A stretch of DNA of 12,558 bases from Massilioclostridium sp965141735 (lineage in GTDB: Bacteria; Bacillota; Clostridia; Oscillospirales; Ruminococcaceae): positions 1 to 12,558 of the forward strand of contig CBCSOX010000061.1 of assembly GCA_965141735.1 (NCBI GenBank), in the 5' to 3' direction. Position 1 is the first letter of the stretch, and every line of letters starts with the position of its first letter. The notes under the pieces were generated by a model. The model worked only from the letters and a program-made list of their open reading frames with translations, was not told where the DNA came from and made no database searches. A program made the position numbers and the translations under genes. Below, piece by piece: positions 1 to 6,686 of the stretch.

Positions 1-461
1 TTGAATAGCAATGGTGCCGGTGCGGATGACCTCCTTGATTCCATAGGGCTTGACGAGTTCGATCATCGTCTCAAGCCGCTCGGTGGTGTCGGACACCTCG
101 AGGGACATCGTGGTGCGGGTGATGTCGCACACCTTCGCATCCATGATCTCAGCGATGTTCATGATCTCACCGCGCTGGGCCGGGGTGGTGCTCACCTTGA
201 CGAGCATCAGCTCCCGGCTGATGATCTCGTGCGCCTCCTGGGTTTTGACCTTAATGACGTCGATGAGTTTGTTGAGCTGCTTCTCCACTTGCTGGTGCGA
301 TTGTCGCCGTCGACGACAATCGTGATGCGGGACATGGTGGTGTCCTCGGTGACGCCGACTGCGAGACTTTCAATGTTGAAGCCGCGGCGGCTGAAGAGAC
401 CGGACACGCGGGAAAGCACGCCGGGGTGGTTCTCAACGAGAATGGAAATTGTTTTTTTCAT
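1..461 (-). pseudogene. ilvN: Acetolactate synthase small (regulatory) subunit, frameshifted, 3' end beyond window
   Basis: Regulatory subunit of acetohydroxyacid synthase, which binds IlvB and mediates valine feedback in branched-chain amino acid synthesis. The N-terminal ACT domain is clear (MKKTISILVENHPGVLSRVSG, then RRGFNIESLAVG and SRITIVVDGDN). The ATG at 459-461 has a GGGAGGG site just upstream and lies 15 bp after the ilvB stop, so the two genes are co-transcribed. After DGDNRT the frame is lost. The adjacent frame continues the family sequence exactly (QQVEKQLNKLIDVIKVKTQ, later RELMLVKVSTTPAQRGEIM and KPYGIKEVIRTGTIAIQ) up to position 1. Restoring one base near the GG at 294-295 rejoins both parts with no gap against known IlvN. 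About 154 codons are present and the family has roughly 160-170, so only the last residues are missing. The gene may well be intact in the organism and the deletion a sequence error. Confidence 0.93.
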
Positions 462-476
462 AGCTTTGTCCCTCCC

Positions 477-2093
477 TTACAGTGTCGGCTCGTCTTTGTC
501 GACGATGACTTCGAGCAGGTAAGGCGTTTTCGCGGCAAAAAAGTCTTGGAATGCACCCTTTGCCTGGTCGATGCTGTCAATCGTCTGCGCCGGAATGCCG
601 TAGGCGGAGGCGAGGATGCTGAAATTGGGGCTGCCGTCGAGGAAGACAGCGGTCTGCCGGTCCCCGAAGCCCTTGGTCTGCAGCTCCCGGACCATGCCGA
701 GCCGGTTGTTTTTGAGCACCACGATTTTGACTGGGATGTCGTGCTGGCACATGGTCGCAAGCTCCATCATCTGCATCTGGAACGACCCGTCGCCGCACAC
801 CGCGACCACCGGCTGACCGTCTGAGGCGAGCTGCACCCCCATAGCGGCCGGGACCGAGTAACCCATGGTGCCCATGCCGCCCGAGGTCATGAACTTGCCC
901 TTTTTCACCTGGAAATAGTTTGCAGTCCAAATCTGATTCTGTCCCACGTCGGCCACGACATAGGTCTCCTCCGGCGCGCTTTCGGAGAGCAGGGTCATGA
1001 ATTCCTTGGGGTTGACGCTCCCCTCCCGCTTTTCAAACGGACGGACGCTCTCCGCCCGGATCTCGTCGAGCTTGCGAATCCAGTCGATGTGCTCGGCGGG
1101 CTCAATGATCTCGTTGAGCTGATTGAGAATCTCTTTAGCATCGCCGACGACTGGAATGCTCACCCCGACGTTTTTGCCGATCTCCGCCGGGTCCACATCG
1201 ATGTGAATGATTTTGGTGCGTTTTTCGAGGACGCCGGGGGTGGCAACCGCGCGGTCGGACACCCTCGCGCCGATCAGGATGAGCAGGTCGGAGTCGAGGA
1301 TAGCGCTGTTGGCGACCCGCACCCCGTGCATACCGAGCATGCCGTAGTAGAGCGGGTGGTTGCTCGGGATGGTGCTGATGCCCATCATGGTGGTGATCAC
1401 CGGGATGCTGCACGTCTCAGCGAGTGCGACGAGCTCCTCAGTTGACTGGGAACCGATGACGCCGCCGCCCGCGCAGATCACCGGGCGTTTGGCCTCTTTG
1501 ATTGCGGCCGCTACCTTTTTGATCTGGCCGACATGGCCCTTGACGCTCGGCTTGTAGCCGCGGATGTTGACCGATTCGGGATAAGCGTAATCGAATTCCA
1601 CCCGCTGAACGTCCACTGGCACGTCGATGAGGACCGGACCGGGGCGGCCGGAGGCGGCGATGTGAAACGCCTCTTTGAAGACGCGTGGAATATCCGACGC
1701 TTTTTTGACCAAATAGCTGTGCTTGACAAACGGCTCGACTGCACCTGTGATGTCGACCTCCTGGAAGACGTCCCGCCCGAGAAGCTCGGTGGAAACCTGT
1801 CCGGTGATGCAGACAATCGGGATGGAATCGCTGTACGCGGTGGCGATGCCGGTGAGCAGGTTGGTCGCACCGGGTCCAGAGGTCGCAATGCACACGCCGG
1901 GGCGGCCGCTCATCCTGGCGTAGCCGTTGGCCGCGTGCGCGCCGTTTTGCTCCTGACGGACCAGGATGTGCCGTATATCCGACGAGGCAAGTGCATCGTA
2001 AAACGGACAGATCGCCGCGCCCGGATATCCAAAGACGACCTTGACCCCCTCCTCCTCTAGGCATTTTACCATCGCCTGTGCGGCTGTAGTCAT
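477..2093 (-). CDS. ilvB: Acetolactate synthase large (catalytic) subunit
   Basis: Thiamine-diphosphate enzyme that condenses two pyruvates to 2-acetolactate, or pyruvate with 2-oxobutyrate, the first common step to valine, leucine and isoleucine. The 538-residue protein has the expected three-domain order. The N-terminal pyrimidine-binding domain carries the catalytic glutamate (E48 in VRQEQNGAHAANGYAR) and SGPGATNLLTG. A central domain (about 190-330) contains GARVSDRAVATPG. The C-terminal domain holds the ThDP/Mg motif GDG at 434-436 and NN at 462-463. Length is slightly below the usual 550-570 because the N-terminus is short. The ATG at 2091-2093 is preceded by AAGGAGGAG at good spacing. 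It is the first gene of ilvB-ilvN and is transcribed from the promoter at 2152-2181. The leader is only about 50 nt, too short for a T-box or long attenuator. Confidence 0.98.
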   Translation of the reverse strand: MTTAAQAMVKCLEEEGVKVVFGYPGAAICPFYDALASSDIRHILVRQEQNGAHAANGYARMSGRPGVCIATSGPGATNLLTGIATAYSDSIPIVCITGQVSTELLGRDVFQEVDITGAVEPFVKHSYLVKKASDIPRVFKEAFHIAASGRPGPVLIDVPVDVQRVEFDYAYPESVNIRGYKPSVKGHVGQIKKVAAAIKEAKRPVICAGGGVIGSQSTEELVALAETCSIPVITTMMGISTIPSNHPLYYGMLGMHGVRVANSAILDSDLLILIGARVSDRAVATPGVLEKRTKIIHIDVDPAEIGKNVGVSIPVVGDAKEILNQLNEIIEPAEHIDWIRKLDEIRAESVRPFEKREGSVNPKEFMTLLSESAPEETYVVADVGQNQIWTANYFQVKKGKFMTSGGMGTMGYSVPAAMGVQLASDGQPVVAVCGDGSFQMQMMELATMCQHDIPVKIVVLKNNRLGMVRELQTKGFGDRQTAVFLDGSPNFSILASAYGIPAQTIDSIDQAKGAFQDFFAAKTPYLLEVIVDKDEPTL

Positions 2094-2151
2094 TCTGCAC
2101 TCCTCCTTACATCGTATTTTTGTAAAAAATTGTTTCGGGTAGATAAGTTCT

Positions 2152-2181
2152 ATTATAAATCTTTTAGGTGGAACTCGTCAA
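2152..2181 (-). promoter_or_regulatory. Sigma-A type promoter of ilvBN
   Basis: On the minus strand, TTGACG (2176-2181) and TATAAT (2152-2157) are separated by 18 bp. Transcription would start near 2145, about 50 nt before the ilvB ATG. The match is seen directly; activity is inferred. Confidence 0.75.
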
Positions 2182-2289
2182 TAGAATGGCAGGAGGTTTT
2201 TGCATTTTCATGGAAATCTGTCAAAATGGATAAAAAAGAGGGGGGATTGGCCCGATTTACGCGGGAATTGGCGATTTGCGCCCCAGCAA

Positions 2290-2318
2290 TTGAATTTTTC
2301 TGCCAAACGCGGTAAAAT
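2290..2318 (+). promoter_or_regulatory. Sigma-A type promoter of the DUF815 gene
   Basis: TTGAAT (2290-2295) and TAAAAT (2313-2318) with a 17-bp spacer lie 37 bp before the ATG at 2356. This is divergent from the ilvBN promoter within a 262-bp intergenic region. Confidence 0.65.
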
Positions 2319-2355
2319 AGGAGACAGCGATCAAGTAAGAAAGGAAGATTTCAAC

Positions 2356-3633
2356 ATGGAACTTCTCCCAACTGCGTTTCTCATTGACAGCCTTTCGGTG
2401 TACAAAAATCTGAGAAACGACCCGGTCGTGACCGGACTCTACAACTGCGTTCTCAAGCTGTACACCACCGCGAACGCGAACGACCAGCTCAGCGCGGTGG
2501 AGGCGTATACCTCGATGTGCAATGCGCTGTATGAAAGCGAATACAACGGCAATCTCGCCGATTATCTCTTTGACCTGGTGCTCTACGACGTCAACGTCTT
2601 CACCAACGCCTGCGCCCGCGGGGAGTACGACAAGCTCCCCCAGGAGATTAAAAGCGCGGCAGCGACCGATCTGGAGGCGCTGTGCAAGCTCTCTCTCGTG
2701 ACCGACGGCCAGATCAAGGCGGCATTTAAAAAGAAATTTATCCACATGCCCGAGCTCATCGACATCCTGCCCGGCTATTCGATCTCCCACAGGCAGTATG
2801 CGGCGGGGAGCGAATGGGGGGAAAACATCGAAACCATCTCCCGCTTTTACCGGGAAAACGGAACCGGTATGTACGCAAAGTACAAAGCTTTTCTCTACGA
2901 CAGCGATCGCGGCATCCTCCCGGTGCACAATACCGATCCGATCCGCATCAGCGACCTCAAGCAGTACGAGGTGCAGCGTCAGAAGATCATTGACAACACC
3001 CTCGGCTTCCTCGAAGGCCATCCCTACAACAATGTTTTGCTCTACGGCGACCGCGGGACAGGCAAGTCCTCCACCGTCAAGGCGCTGCTCAATGAATACA
3101 GCGGCCAAAAGCTGCGGATGATTGAAATCAGCAAACGCTGCCTCGCCGATCTCGACAAGCTCATCCAAGCGGTGCAGCACATCCCGCTCAAATTCATCCT
3201 TTTCATCGACGATCTGACGTTTAACGAAAACGACGACAATTTTGGCATCCTCAAGGCTGCGCTCGAAGGCTCCCTCAGCACTCGTCCGAATAACGTCGCA
3301 ATCTACGCGACCACCAACCGCCGCCACCTCATCAAGGAGACCTTCTCCGCCCGGGAGGGCAACGAGGTGCACCGGGCGGACACCATTGACGAAAACCTCT
3401 CCCTTTCCGACCGCTTCGGCCTGATGGTCACCTTTACAAAGCCCAACAAGGACAGCTTTCTCGCCATTGTGCGCCAGCTCGCGGCTGACCGGGGGCTCGA
3501 AATCGATGAACAGAAGCTCACCTCAGGGGCAGAGCGGTTTGCCCTTGCAAAAGGCGGCAGGACCCCCCGGCTCGCCAAGCAGTACATCGACCATCTCGAA
3601 GCCCGCATGAAACTCAACCTGGAAATACTCTGA
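2356..3633 (+). CDS. DUF815 family AAA+ ATPase
   Basis: Predicted cytoplasmic P-loop ATPase of the DUF815 family; its cellular role is not established. The protein has 425 residues. An alpha-helical N-terminal half (about 1-200) lacks recognisable motifs. The ATPase core follows, with Walker A GDRGTGKSS at 231-239, Walker B FILFIDD at 280-286, and a sensor-1-like asparagine in IYATTNRRH (N321). LSDRFGLMVTF and a C-terminal lid (GGRTPRLAKQYIDHLEAR) end the protein. I chose the ATG at 2356 (MELLPTAFLID) because AAAGGAAG precedes it at suitable spacing and it follows the promoter at 2290-2318. The same frame extends upstream to 2200, but that extension has no ribosome-binding site and would overlap the promoter. 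The lipoprotein gene follows 18 bp after the stop, so they are probably one operon. The family call is confident; function is unknown. Confidence 0.9.
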   Translation: MELLPTAFLIDSLSVYKNLRNDPVVTGLYNCVLKLYTTANANDQLSAVEAYTSMCNALYESEYNGNLADYLFDLVLYDVNVFTNACARGEYDKLPQEIKSAAATDLEALCKLSLVTDGQIKAAFKKKFIHMPELIDILPGYSISHRQYAAGSEWGENIETISRFYRENGTGMYAKYKAFLYDSDRGILPVHNTDPIRISDLKQYEVQRQKIIDNTLGFLEGHPYNNVLLYGDRGTGKSSTVKALLNEYSGQKLRMIEISKRCLADLDKLIQAVQHIPLKFILFIDDLTFNENDDNFGILKAALEGSLSTRPNNVAIYATTNRRHLIKETFSAREGNEVHRADTIDENLSLSDRFGLMVTFTKPNKDSFLAIVRQLAADRGLEIDEQKLTSGAERFALAKGGRTPRLAKQYIDHLEARMKLNLEIL

Positions 3634-3651
3634 TCCGTGAGGAGGATGGCT

Positions 3652-4575
3652 GTGATCAAAAAACTCATCTGCGCTGTGACGGCAGCAGTGCTGCTGCTCA
3701 CCGGCTGCCAGATGTCCAAAGAGGAACCGGTTCAGCCCGAGGACATCGCGCTCTATCCGGTGACTATTAACGGAATTTCATTCTCTGAGGCACCTCAGAG
3801 GGTGGTGTCGCTCTGCCCGCAGCTCACTTCCCTGCTCTCCGCCCAAGGCCACGCGGATGCGGTTGTCGGCGTCTCGGTGGACCAGGCCGCAGAAGGCCAG
3901 CAGGTGGTGGGCAGTGCGGATTCTCCCGATGTGGACGCCATTCTCGCCCTGAAACCCGATCTGGTCCTCACCCAGCAGGCGATTCCCGCCAAGCAGATCA
4001 ATCAGCTCAAGGAAGCGGGTACGACAACGCTCGTCCTCCCGGTTCCGCAGAATTTTTACCAGATCGAAGCGCAGTACCAGGAGCTGTTCTGTCTGTTTGA
4101 CGGCTCGGTTCCAGCCGCGTTCAAGGATTTGGGGATTGAAGCGGGAGACAGCCGGGCGCAGGAGGTGTTTGTCTCCTATGAACAGCAGCTCAAAGGGATG
4201 GCAAAGCGGGCGGCGTCGGGGGAAGCGGTATCTTTCGTGTTCGTCCTCTCCCCCGACGGCAGCAAAGTGGCGACCGGGAAAACAGCCGAAGGCAATCTCA
4301 TCGGGCTCATCGGCTGCAATGTGGCGCAAAATGCCTCGGGCTATCAAATCAGCTTTGAGGAGATTGCACAGCAGGCACCTGACTATGTGTTTGTGCCCAA
4401 AGGGGAGTCCATCGCGATTGTACAGAATCAGGAGTACCAGCAGCTCGACGCGGTTGCAAACGGCAGGATTGTAGAAATTGACCTTGGATTACTCAATTCG
4501 CAGGATCCCGAAAAGGTAGTTGAGCTGTGCAAAACGGTCTGTGAACATCTCTACGGGAATTCGCCCTCTCAATAA
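3652..4575 (+). CDS. Solute-binding lipoprotein, cobalamin/ferric-siderophore type (Peripla_BP_2-like)
   Basis: Probable membrane-anchored substrate-binding protein of an ABC importer of the BtuF/FhuD-like fold. The 307-residue protein begins with a lipoprotein signal peptide: charged MIKK, a hydrophobic stretch, and lipobox LLTGC with the lipidated Cys at residue 19. The mature part shows class hallmarks: EAPQRVVSLCPQLTSLL at about 47-62, VVGVS, and DAILALKPDLVLT at 95-107. A second lobe contains SFEEIAQQAPDYVFV and a C-terminal helix. The GTG at 3652 is preferred because GAGGAGG (3639-3645) sits 6 bp upstream. The ATG at 3646 directly abuts that site, and the GTG at 3637 lies before it. No permease or ATPase gene is adjacent, so the transporter partner and the ligand are unknown. 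It lies in tandem with the DUF815 gene and is followed by a strong terminator. Confidence 0.87.
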   Translation: MIKKLICAVTAAVLLLTGCQMSKEEPVQPEDIALYPVTINGISFSEAPQRVVSLCPQLTSLLSAQGHADAVVGVSVDQAAEGQQVVGSADSPDVDAILALKPDLVLTQQAIPAKQINQLKEAGTTTLVLPVPQNFYQIEAQYQELFCLFDGSVPAAFKDLGIEAGDSRAQEVFVSYEQQLKGMAKRAASGEAVSFVFVLSPDGSKVATGKTAEGNLIGLIGCNVAQNASGYQISFEEIAQQAPDYVFVPKGESIAIVQNQEYQQLDAVANGRIVEIDLGLLNSQDPEKVVELCKTVCEHLYGNSPSQ

Positions 4576-4634
4576 GCGAGTCATCAGGTCTATTTTTCCG
4601 TTTCAGGAAGTAATAGAATTTTTATTTTCTTACA

Positions 4635-4671
4635 AAAAGCACACAGACTCTTTGAGAGTCTGTGTGCTTTT
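4635..4671 (+). terminator. Rho-independent terminator after the lipoprotein gene
   Basis: A perfect 16-bp stem (4635-4650 with 4656-4671) closes a TTTGA loop, and the 3' arm ends in TTTT. The stem also carries A residues on its 5' side, so it could act in both directions. It lies 60 bp after the stop codon at 4575. Confidence 0.85.
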
Positions 4672-4786
4672 GCCGCGTTATTCAGTCGATTGGGGCGCTG
4701 AATGCGGGGTGCTTTTTGGATTGTCTTGAGAATGAACAGTCAACGCCAATTCGTAAACGCTTGCTGTTCCTCGAAACTGCCGCTAA

Positions 4787-5062
4787 ACTGATCAAAAGGT
4801 GGTGGGGAGCGCGGAAATCAATGAACTTCTTCAAGCAATCGGCCGGACGGTTGGTGGGAAACTCGATCAAAAGCTGGGGACGGTCCGAAGTAAATTCAAC
4901 CGGCTGGACGACAAAATCTCGACTGCCAGCGAGACGACGAATCAAAAGATCGACGACTTGAGGGCCTGCATAGACAACAACGTTGTGCCCGCTGGCCTCG
5001 TAACCAACGCTGAAGAATCCGAAATCAGAATCCTCGCGAAAAAGGTCCAGCAACCGCAATAG
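4787..5062 (+). CDS. Small predicted coiled-coil protein, start uncertain
   Basis: Open frame from the stop at 4784-4786 to the TAG at 5060-5062. It encodes INELLQAIGRTVGGKLDQKLG, then a heptad-like stretch (SKFNRLDDKISTASETTNQKIDDL) and a charged tail. It resembles small Clostridial coiled-coil proteins that usually begin MNELLQAIG and are longer; this is recalled family resemblance, not a search. No good ATG exists. In-frame GTG codons lie at 4799 and 4802 but have poor ribosome-binding-site spacing. The codon matching the usual start is ATC at 4817, with GGGGAG (4804-4809) 7 bp before it, suggesting a lost or mis-sequenced ATG. If translation started at 4817 the product would be 81 residues. 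The gene is isolated between two terminators and next to a CRISPR array. It may be a remnant. Confidence 0.5.
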   Translation, partial: TDQKVVGSAEINELLQAIGRTVGGKLDQKLGTVRSKFNRLDDKISTASETTNQKIDDLRACIDNNVVPAGLVTNAEESEIRILAKKVQQPQ

Positions 5063-5071
5063 CAGCAAGCA

Positions 5072-5109
5072 AAAGAGCCAGGAATACTTGTGTATTCCCG
5101 GCTCTTTTT
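5072..5109 (+). terminator. Rho-independent terminator after the coiled-coil ORF
   Basis: AAAGAGCC and GGAATAC (5072-5087, with one A between them) pair with GTATTCC and GGCTCTTT (5092-5107) around a TTGT loop. There is one A-C mismatch, and the structure is followed by T residues. It ends 27 bp before the first CRISPR repeat. Confidence 0.82.
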
Positions 5110-5136
5110 GCGTCCTCGCACAAAGATAGCAAAATG

Positions 5137-5430
5137 CTTGGCGCCCCCTTACGGGTGTGTATTGAGATCTTGCAAAATACTACAACACGTACAGGCAGGG
5201 CAGTTGCCGTCCCCTTACGGGTGTGTATTGAGATGCGAGAATCAATATTGTGTTTTAAAAACATGGAGTTGCCGTCCCCTTACGGGTGTGTATTGAGATC
5301 TGCCTCGAAGCCGCCAAAAGCCGACGGCGCGCGGTTGCCGTCCCCTTGCGGGTGTGTATTGAGATCGTGTAAACTTGACGGAGACAATCACGATGAGAGT
5401 TGCCGTCCCCTTGCGGGTGTGTATTGAGAT
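5137..5430 (+). CRISPR. Orphan five-repeat CRISPR array, type I-C-like 32-nt repeats
   Basis: Five 32-nt repeats lie at 5137-5168, 5203-5234, 5268-5299, 5334-5365 and 5399-5430, with four unique spacers of 34, 33, 34 and 33 nt. The repeat starts GTTGCCGTCCCCTT and ends TGTGTATTGAGAT. The ATTGARAY-like 3' end, the 32-nt length and the C-rich/G-rich hairpin arms match the type I-C repeat class. The first copy differs at repeat positions 1, 5 and 8. Copies 1-3 have A and copies 4-5 have G at position 15, in the hairpin loop. By the usual I-C orientation the leader should lie left of 5137, but only 27 bp separate the array from a terminator and I see no leader. No cas gene is in the window. I saw no spacer match elsewhere in the window by eye. 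Confidence 0.93.
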
Positions 5431-5554
5431 AGCGGCGTCTGGCAGCCCTGTGTTTTCGGGCCTTTACAATGCTCAAAATGCGAACCGCCCTTCCTTGTGT
5501 ATTCAAAAGCGTTCTTCTGCACAAAAATCCGTCTATTCTTCCTCTTTTTGTGGA

Positions 5555-5599
5555 GGTGCGAACCCCTCCGGAGTTTTGTGTTCACTTGAGGTTCGCACC
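5555..5599. repeat. 10-bp perfect inverted repeat, 25-nt loop
   Basis: GGTGCGAACC (5555-5564) and GGTTCGCACC (5590-5599) are exact inverses, and the loop contains the small palindrome CTCCGGAG (5566-5573). The 3' arm is not followed by a T-run, so it does not look like a terminator. Function is unknown. It might be a dispersed intergenic repeat, which I infer only from its structure. Confidence 0.6.
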
Positions 5600-5692
5600 A
5601 TGAACCTTGTGGCATTGCTGCAAATCATATGGTCATCCCCTTATTCTGTGAATTCCGCTGCGATCCATATCATTTTGCATTATTTGATAACC

Positions 5693-5721
5693 AGTATACT
5701 ACATCGACCCAATTTTTACAA
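5693..5721 (-). promoter_or_regulatory. Possible minus-strand promoter facing the CRISPR array
   Basis: On the minus strand, TTGTAA (5716-5721) and TATACT (5693-5698) are spaced by 17 bp. Transcription would run left through the inverted repeat and antisense to the CRISPR array. There is no gene downstream, and the region is AT-rich, so a chance match is possible. Confidence 0.35.
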
Positions 5722-5782
5722 TCTATTTTAACGTTTATTGTCTATGGAGCGAGTCAAACTCCTTTCGCAAGTGCCACATTGC

Positions 5783-5830
5783 AAAAAACGCCTGCAGGCG
5801 CTGCTTGCAGCAGAACCTTACAGGCGTTTT
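5783..5830 (-). terminator. Terminator of the asd-dapA-dapB operon
   Basis: AAAACGCCTG (5785-5794) pairs with CAGGCGTTTT (5821-5830). A nested GCTGC/GCAGC hairpin sits inside the loop. Read on the minus strand, the structure ends in a T-run (5788-5783), as expected for a terminator 67 bp beyond the dapB stop. A second hairpin (5840-5858, CCACTGGC/GCCGGTGG) lies between them without a T-run. Confidence 0.78.
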
Positions 5831-5896
5831 GTGTGATACCCACTGGCTTTGCCGGTGGATCATTCAGGATACTTTGCCGGACGGCGGTTTTAAAGC

Positions 5897-6646
5897 TCAA
5901 ATCAATTTGCTCATGTCGTACAGTCCAGCGGGTTTTCCCTTGAGGAACACCGCCGCATTGACCGCCCCAACCGCGAACACCTCTTTGGTGCGCGCGCTGT
6001 GGGACAGGGTGATGATCTCATCGCGACCCGCGAAGATCACCTCATGCTCCCCGACGATTGTTCCGCCGCGGATTGCGTGCATGCCGATCTCCTTTTTGTC
6101 CCGCTTTTTCCTCTGTGCATGGCGGTCGTACACATATTCATATTGGTTACCCGCCGTCTCGTTGATCGCATTGGCGAGCATAATCGCCGTACCGCTCGGC
6201 GCGTCAATCTTTTGATTGTGGTGCTTTTCCACAATTTCAATATCGAACTGGCCGTCAAGGACTTCAGTCGCCTTTTTCGCGAGTTCGACCAACAGATTGA
6301 TGCCAAGCGACATATTAAAGGTGAAAAATACCGGGATATTGTCGGCAGCCGCCTTGATTTGCGCGATCTGCTCTGAACTGTAGCCGGTGGTTGCAACGAC
6401 AAGCGGGGTTTTGGTTTCCCAGGCGTAGCTGAGCAGTCCGTCGAGCGCCGCAGGATGGCTGAAATCAATGATTACATCGGCTTTCACACGGCAGTCCTGC
6501 GGGCATTTGAAAATCGGAAACGCCCCGTATTGGTCTGTATTGATGTCGATGCCGGCAACGATGGTGCAGTCTTCTCTGCCCCCAACGATGTCTGCAATGA
6601 CCCGGCCCATGTGGCCGTTGGCTCCGCTTAACAGAATGTTGACCAT
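5897..6646 (-). CDS. dapB: 4-hydroxy-tetrahydrodipicolinate reductase
   Basis: Cytoplasmic NAD(P)H-dependent enzyme that reduces the DapA product to tetrahydrodipicolinate, on the route to meso-diaminopimelate and lysine. The 249-residue protein has the N-terminal Rossmann motif GANGHMGR (8-15), DFSHP (61-65), VATTGYS (84-90) and FNMSLGINLL (110-119). The catalytic block EKHHNQKIDAPSGTA follows (E140, H142, H143, K146, then DAPSGTA 148-154). The C-terminal segment GEHEVIFAG and LSHSARTKEVFA is typical. Length is at the short end of the usual 240-275. The ATG at 6644-6646 is preceded by AAAGGAGG. It is the last gene of the asd-dapA-dapB operon, 40 bp after the dapA stop, and is followed by a terminator. 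Confidence 0.98.
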   Translation of the reverse strand: MVNILLSGANGHMGRVIADIVGGREDCTIVAGIDINTDQYGAFPIFKCPQDCRVKADVIIDFSHPAALDGLLSYAWETKTPLVVATTGYSSEQIAQIKAAADNIPVFFTFNMSLGINLLVELAKKATEVLDGQFDIEIVEKHHNQKIDAPSGTAIMLANAINETAGNQYEYVYDRHAQRKKRDKKEIGMHAIRGGTIVGEHEVIFAGRDEIITLSHSARTKEVFAVGAVNAAVFLKGKPAGLYDMSKLI

Positions 6647-6686
6647 AGCGGCCTCCTTTACACTTCTTTGCTGATGGGTGTCCTCT

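Larger units (their letters stand above)
5431..5780. other. Noncoding stretch right of the CRISPR array
   Basis: No convincing gene is present. The left part is mixed in composition and holds three copies of TGCGAACC or its complement (5479-5486, 5557-5564, 5590-5597). The right part (about 5625-5760) is AT-rich and holds a possible minus-strand promoter. Short open frames here have no ribosome-binding site or family resemblance. Confidence 0.6.

Noticed and set aside
2094..2151. T-box or attenuator before ilvB
   Set aside because: The leader from the predicted start site is only about 50 nt, and it has neither a terminator hairpin nor a T-box motif.
2257..3372. Long minus-strand open frame (371 codons) opposite the DUF815 gene
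   Set aside because: It is antisense to a gene with clear Walker motifs. Its translation has no family resemblance, and no ribosome-binding site precedes it. It follows from codon bias on the other strand.
5134..5427. Open frames through the CRISPR array with repeated peptide motifs
   Set aside because: The repeating peptides merely translate the 32-nt DNA repeats.
5479..5508. Possible sixth, decayed CRISPR repeat
   Set aside because: Only about 16 of 30 positions match (mainly TGTGTATT), and the gap from repeat 5 is 48 nt instead of 33-34. It is not above chance enough to include.
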